Source: an uncultured Pelagibacteraceae bacterium
Lineage (GTDB): Bacteria > Pseudomonadota > Alphaproteobacteria > Pelagibacterales > Pelagibacteraceae
Length of the DNA: 64,000 nt
Reading direction: 5' to 3'
Assembly (NCBI GenBank): GCA_902617715.1
Contig: CACMXS010000003.1
Location: forward strand, 1 to 64,000
The notes below the pieces were generated by a model that saw only the letters and a list, made by a program, of their open reading frames with translations, searched no databases and was not told the DNA's origin. This document shows positions 38,201 to 47,671 of this stretch, piece by piece (position 1 is the first letter of the stretch; each line of letters opens with the position of its first letter). A program made the position numbers and the translations under genes.

Positions 38201-40179
38201 TGTGCTGAAGTACCAAAATTTGGATCATCACAACTACCAGCTTTTGCTGCTTCTTTGAATTGTTCATCTCCTCTATCCTTTATTCCACCTCCATAGGCAA
38301 TAAAGATTGTCTTAACTCCTCTTGCAATTCCATCTGCATCAGGATTAATTCCCATTGCAGCAGTTTCTGTTCTTAATAATTTAATTTGATCTATCGCTCT
38401 TTGATGGTGATACCACATACCATCACCAATAACGACTACATAGTTTAATTGACAATCTGGCTTATCCGCACCAATTAAACCTACGTTATTATCCATAAAG
38501 TACTCGTACGCAAGTTGAGAAAACGCAGTAGCATCTGTACCAAATCTTGTATTCATGTTATCTACTGCTTGCACTATTCGACCTGACGTGTTCGGTCCAA
38601 CTCCAACTACTAAGCATGAATTTCCATCACATTGTTGTGATTTACCTGAAGGATGTTGTCCAACCCAGTTACGATAATAATCACATTGATCTCCACATCT
38701 ATGCCATCTCTTGCTAGGTCTAGGCTTTGGACACTCCTGGTGACATGAATACTCTGAAAATGGTAACCATTTTCCACTTGCGCCTTTACCATTTGGTCTA
38801 TGCCCTGCATTCCAGTATCCATAACCAAAATAAGCTCCACTAGTTAAAGAGCTATCATTAACAACTGCTTTAATTGCTCTTTTGGCTCCTTCAGCTCTAC
38901 TAATTACAGTTGTGCCCATCTCATCAACCCAAGTCATAGCGCCTGCACTAATATCAATTTCCTGCACCGAATTTTTAGAATTACCAACCCAAACTCTGTC
39001 ATTTGAAACGTGTAATGCCATAGGTCTCCAAAAATTAGTTACTTCTGTAGTGGATGCAGCATTAGCACCTACTCCAACTTGTGATGAAAGAGTAATTGAA
39101 GAAGATGAAACTGATAGCTTTTGAAGGACATGCGAAGAAATACTTGTAGCATAAATTATAGTTGTATCTTGTGGATCAACCTGCATTTTCGCAACATTAA
39201 AATACCCACCAGTGCTTCTTGGATAATGTTTATTAGTTGCATTATTTGTTGGGCAATAAATTCCGTCAGCATTTCTTTCAATAGGATGACTATAAATATC
39301 ACCATTGATTACATAAAAAAGATTATTTCCATCATCCATTGAAATTGAAGTTGTCTTCTTTAAATTGTTTCTAAAAGTGTTATTAACACTACTTAGATCA
39401 CATCTTCCCTCAACGCCAGTTGTAAGATTTCTGCTAAAAAGAAATTCTTGCTCATCATGTGCTAAACAAGCCCACTTTTTCTTTTTTTTTCTTCCAACCC
39501 TTTTTTCATTAGTACAAAGAGAGTCTATTCCATTTACTAATAAATAATCACTACCACCTATTGATCTTATGTCTAAAGATTTAGAGTACAATCTATCAAA
39601 TCTTCCGTGTGCTCGTTTCTCAAGTTGGTTTTGGTCAATTACTTCTATACAACCTCCGTCAGCATCAATTGCAACTACATTATCATAACTAGCAGATATA
39701 GAATAAATGACTTCTTTGTTTGCTGGAGTAGTCCCCAACACATTTTTGGAAATAGCCATGTCTCCTGCGGTACGTATCCTGCTGTCATGTCTTCCTGTTT
39801 CAAGTTCACAAGATGGCATACTGTTTGATCCTTGAAATACTTTTGCTCCAACACCGTCACCGTCAGGATCAACAAATTCCGCATCAAAGTCTTCTGTGGT
39901 GTAATCAAATTTTATTATTCCTCCTCCAGATTGTCCAACTAATACATCACCACTATCTAATAAAATCAAATCCATTGGCGTATATATTGCTGCTCCGCCA
40001 AAGGGATCACCATTCATACTAGCTGATGTATCAAGAAGAATTAATATGTTTGCCTTTACATCACCCGCACCTGATCCTGGAGGCAATGATTTCGAAAAAG
40101 CATTTTGATTAAATAATATTAATATCGTGAATAAATAAAAAAATAATTTCTTAAACATACTTATTTTAAACATTACCAA
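35272..40179 (-). CDS. pilY1: PilY1-like pilus-associated adhesin/assembly protein
   Basis: vWA-type [20 protein letters not shown]; PilY1 propeller [50 protein letters not shown] calcium-type loop before [16 protein letters not shown]. Confidence 0.88.
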   Translation of the reverse strand: [1635 protein letters not shown]

Positions 40180-40709
40180 TACTTTTTATATTCGTTATTT
40201 GTTATTATCAATTCTTCAGTTATTAGACTACCAAACTTAAGTATTTTACTATAATAGTAATTTTTTTCATTTTTTTCCCAAGTTATGTTACCTAGCCATT
40301 TTGTATCAAAAACTTCTTTTGCTTCTTCAGCAAAATTATCTTGAATATAATAAAAAAGAAAAGATTCTTTATCTTTAATATTTGAAATAGAATTTGAAGA
40401 AAGCAACTTATAACCAAGCACTGTTTCTCCACCTAGTGAGTATATTCTGATTTCAGTTTCTTTTGGGTGGTGATCTGGACACCAATGTTCAAATTTCGTT
40501 ATTACAAAACCATGATTTAAATTTTCATCAAGAATATCTAATTCTAATAGTTCTATATTTCCATCTATATCAGGCTCTCCTAACATATTTGTGACGTTTG
40601 AGAAATTTTCACCTATTTCAAACTCTAAGTCACATTCCTCAGAGTGTACAAAGGTAAAATTTAAAAAAATTGATAAAAATAAAGTTATAAAAAATATATT
40701 TCTTTTCAT
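40173..40709 (-). CDS. Hypothetical secreted protein in the minor pilin operon
   Basis: Signal peptide, 178 aa, overlaps the start of the PilY1-like gene. Confidence 0.5.
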   Translation of the reverse strand: MKRNIFFITLFLSIFLNFTFVHSEECDLEFEIGENFSNVTNMLGEPDIDGNIELLELDILDENLNHGFVITKFEHWCPDHHPKETEIRIYSLGGETVLGYKLLSSNSISNIKDKESFLFYYIQDNFAEEAKEVFDTKWLGNITWEKNEKNYYYSKILKFGSLITEELIITNNEYKKYW

Positions 40710-40713
40710 AATT

Positions 40714-41601
40714 TTAACTCGGCATTACAACTACGTTTTCCAAAGGTATTAAAATCTCCACATCCCCATTGTGTAATTCTCCAGTGCCTCCTGTTCCATA
40801 AAAAATTCCACAAGAATAGATTTTATATGCTGTTCCTTGAGTGTCAACACCACTTGTACCAGTTGCGATGCTTGAGCCCTCATCTCTATATGCAGCTTGC
40901 CCTATGTTTATAATAAAAAATTCATATGCAAATCTTTTTACAAAATTAAATTCTGACTTAACAAATTTTTCCCTACTTACTTTGGCTTGTTCATTAATTA
41001 TTGCATCATCGACTTCTAATTTCGTTTCTCCACCAGCTGCTGCACAATCTGACCATGGGCCATTACAAAGCAACGGTCCAATAATATTTAAAAAACTTCT
41101 TTGAATAGGTAGCTTTCCTTGTCCTACAATTTTTATTTCATTATCGTTATTAAAGTCGAGATTTTTAAAACTCATTAAACATACTGAATCATCTCTATTA
41201 ACAACTGTATCATTTATTGCTGGGCCCCTTCCAAAAGTATGTCTGAAATAATTATTTTCTTTAGCCCCATCATACTCAGTCTTTTTATCATCCCAAATTT
41301 CTTTCCTCACATTATATGCAGCTAATGGACCTGGTTCAGTAGGTATTTCTCCTAATACATCATTATCAGATGGAATTGAAGTCATCCAGTGTCCAAGATA
41401 ATTATCCAGGATCCATTTCTCACCTTCCATTAATCCGGTCTCTGCTACATAAAAAGTTTGTTGGTATTGATCACTGTTATTATTGCTTTGATGATCTCCT
41501 GAGGAAACAACAATTAAAGAGCCTCCCATTAAAGACATTACTATTAATAGTACGATTGATAATATTAATGCAAATCCTTTTTCTTTATTTTTATTCATCA
41601 A
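40714..41601 (-). CDS. pilX: PilX-like minor pilin
   Basis: KEKGFALILSIVLLIVMSLMGGSLIVVSSGDHQSNNNSDQYQQTFYVAETGLMEGEKW. Confidence 0.75.
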   Translation of the reverse strand: MMNKNKEKGFALILSIVLLIVMSLMGGSLIVVSSGDHQSNNNSDQYQQTFYVAETGLMEGEKWILDNYLGHWMTSIPSDNDVLGEIPTEPGPLAAYNVRKEIWDDKKTEYDGAKENNYFRHTFGRGPAINDTVVNRDDSVCLMSFKNLDFNNDNEIKIVGQGKLPIQRSFLNIIGPLLCNGPWSDCAAAGGETKLEVDDAIINEQAKVSREKFVKSEFNFVKRFAYEFFIINIGQAAYRDEGSSIATGTSGVDTQGTAYKIYSCGIFYGTGGTGELHNGDVEILIPLENVVVMPS

Positions 41602-42602
41602 TTAAATAATCCCCCAAGATTTCTTGTATGCACAGTTATAAAAATTGGATCTCTTTTATAAGCAGCTTGTTCTGCACTAAATATTTCGGGCTCTCTACCT
41701 AATGATAATATTTGTCTTTGTGTTCCCTGTTTTAAATTCTTAAAAAATCCACTTTTAGTAGCTGATCTAAAAGTCAAAGTTATATCAATAGATCGAATAT
41801 CATAAATTTTGTCTGGTTTTTTTGGGTCAGCATCTATTATTCGACCAAATTTATCTAGGGCTACGAATGACATGTCTGTAAGATATTCTCTTACTAATTC
41901 ACCATCATAACAATCATCAGCTGGACAATCAGCAGCAGTTGTTACCCATTTTCCACTGTTCTCATTCAAGCCTTGTTTCCAATATTTTTTAGATCTAAAC
42001 ACGCCATAAAATTGATCTCCATCCCTTTCTAACAATCTAGCAAAATAAGATATTTTATATTTCTTATAATATTGTTCACCTCTAGCAACATCAGCATTGG
42101 CATCGAAATCTCCGAAAACAATATGAATTTGATCACAGCATGAATTGTTTATTCTATCTTCAACTGGAAGCACCTCAAATCCAGGAGCATTAGGGTCTCC
42201 AGTTCCTACTTTAGTTTGGTCACCAAGCTTATTTCTATAAATTACAACAGGTGCATGACTGTTTTTTTCTGTAGCAGCTGTATCCCCTGCGATGAACTCT
42301 AAATAATCATTTCTTGGAATTCTTTCATCCAAACTTTTTGCTTCATTTTCTTCATTGTATCCATAATAATATTTAAAACCTGCCATTCTAACATCTCTCA
42401 TAATCATAGAAACAATATCTCTTCCTGACTTACTTATACCAGCAACATCTGTAACACGCGAATAAGTGTTATTGATAATAGAATATGAGGTATACATAGC
42501 AGCAATAATTATTGAAGATATAACTATTCCAATAAGCATCTCAATTAAAGTAACCCCTGCAATTTTATTAATTTTATTCACCCATACCCTCCAATGGCTC
42601 AC
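41598..42602 (-). CDS. pilW: PilW-like minor pilin
   Basis: AGVTLIEMLIGIVISSIIIAAMYTSYSIINNTYSRV, RDVRMAGFKYY. Confidence 0.75.
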   Translation of the reverse strand: MSHWRVWVNKINKIAGVTLIEMLIGIVISSIIIAAMYTSYSIINNTYSRVTDVAGISKSGRDIVSMIMRDVRMAGFKYYYGYNEENEAKSLDERIPRNDYLEFIAGDTAATEKNSHAPVVIYRNKLGDQTKVGTGDPNAPGFEVLPVEDRINNSCCDQIHIVFGDFDANADVARGEQYYKKYKISYFARLLERDGDQFYGVFRSKKYWKQGLNENSGKWVTTAADCPADDCYDGELVREYLTDMSFVALDKFGRIIDADPKKPDKIYDIRSIDITLTFRSATKSGFFKNLKQGTQRQILSLGREPEIFSAEQAAYKRDPIFITVHTRNLGGLFN

Positions 42603-43335
42603 CTCCTGTTACAGTCTGGTACTTGGGCTCATAATCTGCTTGAAAATATAAAAATCGTCTTTTTTTTCCATCATTCAAATTAAATTGAATTCTACCTATA
42701 TACATTCTTTGATCAAAAACATTATCATTGGTGTATTCACAATTATTTCTAGTCCAACGACACATCTCAAACATTTTAATTGATTTTGAGTCTTTTTCAC
42801 TTCTACATTTTAATAATTGGTCTTCAGATAAAATTGCTTTCCATTTTAATATTTGATTACCAGCTGCACTGGTTGCTCCCCAAACATCTCCGTCATCTTT
42901 ATATAAAGCTTTTCTATCAGCTTTTGAAGTTGTAGAACATTGAGATATATCAATTCCGCTTGTTACATCTGATGCTGTTTTAGTATCTGATCCACAAACC
43001 TGTGAGTCCTCAGTGTAACCTAAATTTGCGTAATATTGAACAAATTTTGTACATTTTTTTCTAGAGTCCTCGGATGCCATAAAAGCTTCACCGTTATCGA
43101 AAACTAATTTTTTTTCATCATTTGCACTTACACCAACGTAGGTATCTTTATAGCCAAGTACTCCTTCAGCGATCATTCCAACTAAATGACCTGCTTTGGA
43201 TCTTTCTCCAGAGACATCAATAGAATTAACTGCATAACCAACCATTTGGAAAATTCCAATAAAACCAATACCCACAATTACACTAGCGACTATTGCTTCT
43301 AATATACTCATTCCTTTTTCTCTGTTATTTTTCAT
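42574..43335 (-). CDS. pilV: PilV-like minor pilin
   Basis: EKGMSILEAIVASVIVGIGFIGIFQMVGYAV. Confidence 0.7.
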   Translation of the reverse strand: MKNNREKGMSILEAIVASVIVGIGFIGIFQMVGYAVNSIDVSGERSKAGHLVGMIAEGVLGYKDTYVGVSANDEKKLVFDNGEAFMASEDSRKKCTKFVQYYANLGYTEDSQVCGSDTKTASDVTSGIDISQCSTTSKADRKALYKDDGDVWGATSAAGNQILKWKAILSEDQLLKCRSEKDSKSIKMFEMCRWTRNNCEYTNDNVFDQRMYIGRIQFNLNDGKKRRFLYFQADYEPKYQTVTGGEPLEGMGE

Positions 43336-43337
43336 TT

Positions 43338-44015
43338 TTATTGATTAACCCAATCTCCATCATTATCAACACCAGCCCTATCATTCCATTTTTCCAATTT
43401 TATGCTTCCAAATCTAGACCAACCAATACGATAGTCACATTCAGGTCCTTTAATATCGTCTGGATCGTCGCAGATTCCGCCGGTGCCTCTGATCATAAAA
43501 TTATTTAAGTCTGCAAAATTAGCTGTACCACCATAATACTTTCCATCTTTAGAAAAACATACTGCTGCTTCTCCTATAAATTCAGTCTCAATGCCTTCCA
43601 ACACTACAGAACTAACTTCGGGTTTTTTCGAAACAGAACCATCATCGTCCCATTCATCGCCATCTAAAAAACATCTATCAACCGGATCTTTAAATAAATC
43701 TGGAGTTTCAGACATTTTTCTTCCAAAGCTGTCAGCTGACATTCCTCTTGAGATGATAGTCACCCTCATACTATCATCATCCAAAACTTCCGATGATATA
43801 TAAACCTGTGCAAAGGTATATAAACCTCTTTGAACTTGTGAATTTATATTTTCAAAAATATTAACTGCTCTAAGTACTTCAGTCTTAACTTTTCGAGTTT
43901 TATTCCACGTGTCTATATTTGGGTATGCTATAGCAGATATTATGCCTACAAGACATAAAACGACGATTACTTCTAAGATGGTAAAACCTTTAATGTTCTT
44001 TGCCTGCAGCTGCAT
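43338..44015 (-). CDS. fimT: FimT/GspH-like minor pilin
   Basis: KGFTILEVIVVLCLVGIISAIAYPNIDTW. Confidence 0.7.
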   Translation of the reverse strand: MQLQAKNIKGFTILEVIVVLCLVGIISAIAYPNIDTWNKTRKVKTEVLRAVNIFENINSQVQRGLYTFAQVYISSEVLDDDSMRVTIISRGMSADSFGRKMSETPDLFKDPVDRCFLDGDEWDDDGSVSKKPEVSSVVLEGIETEFIGEAAVCFSKDGKYYGGTANFADLNNFMIRGTGGICDDPDDIKGPECDYRIGWSRFGSIKLEKWNDRAGVDNDGDWVNQ

Positions 44016-45003
44016 CTATTTTACCTGCTTTGACAAGTTCTTCTAATGATTTTGTCATAGTAATCATTCCCTCTTTAACGGCTGTCTGCATGATACTAGG
44101 TATTTGATGGATTTTAGATTCTCTAATTAAATTTTGTATTGGAGGAGTACATTTCATTACCTCAAAAGCACCGCATCGACCTTGTCCATCTTTTGTTTTT
44201 AAAAGTCTTTGAGTTACAACCATCTTTAAAGATGTAGAAATTTGAGCTCTTATCTGTGCTTGTTGTTCTGGTGGAAACACGTCTATGATCCTGTTTATAG
44301 TACTTGGAGCACCACTAGTGTGTAATGTACCAAATACAAGGTGACCTGTTTCAGCAGCTGTTAAAGCAAGTGAAACAGTTTCTAAATCTCTCATTTCTCC
44401 AACTAATATAACATCTGGGTCTTCTCTTAATGCTGCCTTTAATGCGCTAGCAAATGATTGGGTTTGTTTTCCAACTTCACGGTGGGAAACAATACTCTTT
44501 ATATCTTTATGAATAAATTCAACTGGATCTTCAACTGTTATTATATTTGAAGTTCTAGTTTTATTTATTTCGTTTACAATTGCAGCTAGAGTAGTTGATT
44601 TTCCTGAACCTGTTGGACCAGTTACTAATACTAATCCTTTATGCATATCAATAATATCATAAAGCACTTGAGGTAAATCAAATTGATCCATTGTAGGTAT
44701 AACGCTTTCCACTCTTCTTAAGACTGCAGCAGGACCTTGAATAGTTTTATAAAAGTTAGCTCTAAATCTTAAACCACTCAAAGTAACTGATGAGTCTAAC
44801 TCATGAGTTTCATTAAACCTTTTCATTTCAACTTCGTTGCAGTTTGTCGACAATAGGTCCTGAAGGTCTTGGGCTTTAACCAACACTTCCGGAATTTTGT
44901 GAATTTCACCAGTTTGTCTATATGCAAGCGGCCAGCCAGATCTTATATGAAAGTCAGAAATTTTTTTATTATTCTTTGCTAATTCTTCTAATTTTTCAAA
45001 CAT
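43990..45003 (-). CDS. pilT: Twitching motility retraction ATPase PilT
   Basis: SDFHIRSGWPLAYRQTGEI, GPTGSGKSTTLAAIVNEIN, VEDPVEFIH, LREDPDVILVGEMRDLET, PIQNLIRESKIHQIPSIMQT. Confidence 0.92.
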   Translation of the reverse strand: MFEKLEELAKNNKKISDFHIRSGWPLAYRQTGEIHKIPEVLVKAQDLQDLLSTNCNEVEMKRFNETHELDSSVTLSGLRFRANFYKTIQGPAAVLRRVESVIPTMDQFDLPQVLYDIIDMHKGLVLVTGPTGSGKSTTLAAIVNEINKTRTSNIITVEDPVEFIHKDIKSIVSHREVGKQTQSFASALKAALREDPDVILVGEMRDLETVSLALTAAETGHLVFGTLHTSGAPSTINRIIDVFPPEQQAQIRAQISTSLKMVVTQRLLKTKDGQGRCGAFEVMKCTPPIQNLIRESKIHQIPSIMQTAVKEGMITMTKSLEELVKAGKIDAAAGKEH

Positions 45004-45187
45004 AGTATTTTTTATCTAGAATTTTATTTAAAGACAAGATTATACTTTTTTATAAAATCACAAAGTAATTTATTGCCCATAATGGTCAAAAAAATCAAGA
45101 ATTTCGTATTAAATTTAGGCATAATTTTTTAGTGAATAAAATTTATAATCATTTAAAAAATAGCTGAAATAATTACGGTTTAAAATA

Positions 45188-47311
45188 ATGACATTTTTAA
45201 AGAAAAATCTCATAATAAAATTTTTAAAAACAATTTGTTTAATTATTCTTATTTTTCCAAATTCAATCGCTTTTGGAGAGGTTTCATCATTTGTTGATAG
45301 CAAAAACGTTACGCAAAGAATTGCACATGGAATAACATTTAAACCAGATGGAACCAAAATGTTTATTGTTGGAAAGAGTCAAAATAAAATTTTTGAATTT
45401 GATTTATCTACAGCTTTTGATATTTCAACTGCTACCAAAAATTCTAATGAATATCTTCATGATTCAGAAGAAGAAGATGCAACAGATATAAAATTTAATT
45501 CTGATGGTACAAAATTATTTCTTGCTGGAACAGATGATGAAGAAATAAATGAGTATAGTTTATCAACTGCCTATGATGTTTCAACCATTGTACATCAGAA
45601 TACATATTTTAATGGGGGTGGTTTGGAATTTGTAGCTATCGCATTTAATACGAATGGAACAAAACTTTTTATTTATGATCAGACAGATAATGACTCAATT
45701 AAACAATATTCATTGGGTAGTCCCTTTGATCTCTCAAACGCAGTTCTTCAAAAACAATATATTGGAACAAGTAGCAAAACTTTAGTTGCAATTAATAAGG
45801 ACCCACAAGGATTAGCATTTAGCTCTGATGGGTCTAAAATGTACGTTACAGGAGCAGACACACAAAAAATTAAAGAATTCACACTAAGCACACCTTTTGA
45901 TTTATCTAATGTAACACTTGAAGGGGGTTACAGCCTTTCTGGCCAAATTGAGGAACCTTCAGGAATTGCATTTAGTGATGATGGTTCCAAATTGTTTGTT
46001 TTAGATTCAAAAAATACTGCATCTCATAGAGATGTTAATGAATATAATTTAAGTTGTGGTTTTGGAGTTAAAAAATGTATTGATCCAACTGCAAATAAAG
46101 ATGATGTTGCCTCTATTGAAACTCAATCTGAAACTACCAAAAAAATTATTCAGCATACAACATATCCTGTAATTAATCGTATGGAATGGTTAAGAAGAAA
46201 TAGTGGCAGAGTTAATCTAACTAATCAAAATATAAAGTTTCAATTTAATAATAAAATTTTGAATTCCTTAACAGATGAATTAATTCCTCTTTATTTTTCA
46301 AATGATGGTAATAATGAATCAAATTATCAAAATTCAAGCTGGTCTTTTTGGAGTGAGGGAACTATTAGCATAGGAAGTACAGGTGACACGAGTCAATCTT
46401 CATCAAAAAGTATCAATACTTCTGCTATTACACTGGGTGCAGATAAAAAAGGTGATGATAATATTATGAGAGGTATTGCTTTAAGATTTGGTAGTGATGA
46501 TGTTGATGTTGGTGATCTTGGAAGTGCTTTAGATATGAGTTCTTTCAGCTTAACTTTTTATAAGAGCAAACCTAGAGGGGAACAAAGATTTACAGATCAT
46601 TTAGTAGGATTAAGTTTTTTAAATTCTGATTTAATTAATAATAGTGGTTCCACTTCAACAAATGGTGAAAGATATGGTGAACAGTTATATGGATCCTTAA
46701 GTCTAAGAGATACATTTTCAAGAAACCGATTAAATTTTACTCCTAAATTAAAAATTAATTATGGAATAACTCATTTGGCTGCATACACAGAAACTGGAGC
46801 GACAGGATTAAATCTAGAATACAATGATCAATATATTGGAAACTTTACATCTTCTTTGGGAACAAGTTTAGATAACACTTATGATTTCAAAATAGGGTCT
46901 TTTATTCCTTATTTTGATTTTGAATATTTTGCTGACATGAGCCCATCCTCAGAACAAAAATTCTCTTACACTTCTAATGGGGAGAGTTTTACTTTAAAAA
47001 ATATAAATAACGCTACTCACAATATTATGGGCGCTATTGGATTTGATTTTATATCAGATAACGGTTTAACATTAATGACCAAATACACTAGAGATCAATC
47101 TCAAGGAAATAAAAACGACAGCTTTAATATTGCGTTAGATTATAGAGGTTCTCAAAGGTCTTCATATGCCATGTCCATTCAAGACACTTCTGCTATGTTT
47201 TCCCATAATAAAGAACTAGATAATTTCAAAATTGATTTAGATAGTCACTATAACTTTTTAGAAGATGATCCAGACTATGGGGTTTATCTAAAAATATCGA
47301 ATATAAATTAA
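45188..47311 (+). CDS. Propeller-repeat surface protein with probable C-terminal beta-barrel; paralogue of 14348-16582
   Basis: Repeats GITFKPDGTKMFIVGKSQNKIFEFDLSTAFDIST, GLAFSSDGSKMYVTGADTQKIKEFTLSTPFDLSN; NRMEWLRRNSGRVNLTNQNIKF aligns with KRFEWIRRNDERDNLANHNIKL of the paralogue. Confidence 0.7.
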   Translation: MTFLKKNLIIKFLKTICLIILIFPNSIAFGEVSSFVDSKNVTQRIAHGITFKPDGTKMFIVGKSQNKIFEFDLSTAFDISTATKNSNEYLHDSEEEDATDIKFNSDGTKLFLAGTDDEEINEYSLSTAYDVSTIVHQNTYFNGGGLEFVAIAFNTNGTKLFIYDQTDNDSIKQYSLGSPFDLSNAVLQKQYIGTSSKTLVAINKDPQGLAFSSDGSKMYVTGADTQKIKEFTLSTPFDLSNVTLEGGYSLSGQIEEPSGIAFSDDGSKLFVLDSKNTASHRDVNEYNLSCGFGVKKCIDPTANKDDVASIETQSETTKKIIQHTTYPVINRMEWLRRNSGRVNLTNQNIKFQFNNKILNSLTDELIPLYFSNDGNNESNYQNSSWSFWSEGTISIGSTGDTSQSSSKSINTSAITLGADKKGDDNIMRGIALRFGSDDVDVGDLGSALDMSSFSLTFYKSKPRGEQRFTDHLVGLSFLNSDLINNSGSTSTNGERYGEQLYGSLSLRDTFSRNRLNFTPKLKINYGITHLAAYTETGATGLNLEYNDQYIGNFTSSLGTSLDNTYDFKIGSFIPYFDFEYFADMSPSSEQKFSYTSNGESFTLKNINNATHNIMGAIGFDFISDNGLTLMTKYTRDQSQGNKNDSFNIALDYRGSQRSSYAMSIQDTSAMFSHNKELDNFKIDLDSHYNFLEDDPDYGVYLKISNIN

Positions 47312-47329
47312 GACCTACAAAATTTTAAA

Positions 47330-47671
47330 TTAGAAAAACACATAATAAATAACCCAAGCAATTAAAGTATACTCAAAAAAAGATTTGGTTAATTGGAGTT
47401 TTTCTTCACTAAACTTTGAAGTTAAAAATTTCTTTAGAAAATAAAAACCTAGGTGAACAATTATTATTCCAACAATAATACCAATAATTGTGTATTGAAT
47501 TGAGAAATTTTTATATCCGAAATAACAGGCTGCAATTAGTGTCAACCAAGAAACTTTAGAAATAAATACTTTAAAAATTAGACCAGCTTTTTTACTAAAT
47601 ACAGATTGTGTTTTTATAATTGAATATGACCAAATAATACCAATTAAAAAACTTGCATATTTTAATATCAT
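47330..47671 (-). CDS. Hypothetical membrane protein
   Basis: 113 aa, several hydrophobic helices. Confidence 0.5.
   Translation of the reverse strand: MILKYASFLIGIIWSYSIIKTQSVFSKKAGLIFKVFISKVSWLTLIAACYFGYKNFSIQYTIIGIIVGIIIVHLGFYFLKKFLTSKFSEEKLQLTKSFFEYTLIAWVIYYVFF

Noticed and set aside
45115-45357. 80-aa minus-strand ORF overlapping the propeller gene start
   Set aside because: Mostly antisense to the signal peptide and N-terminus of a well-supported plus-strand gene.
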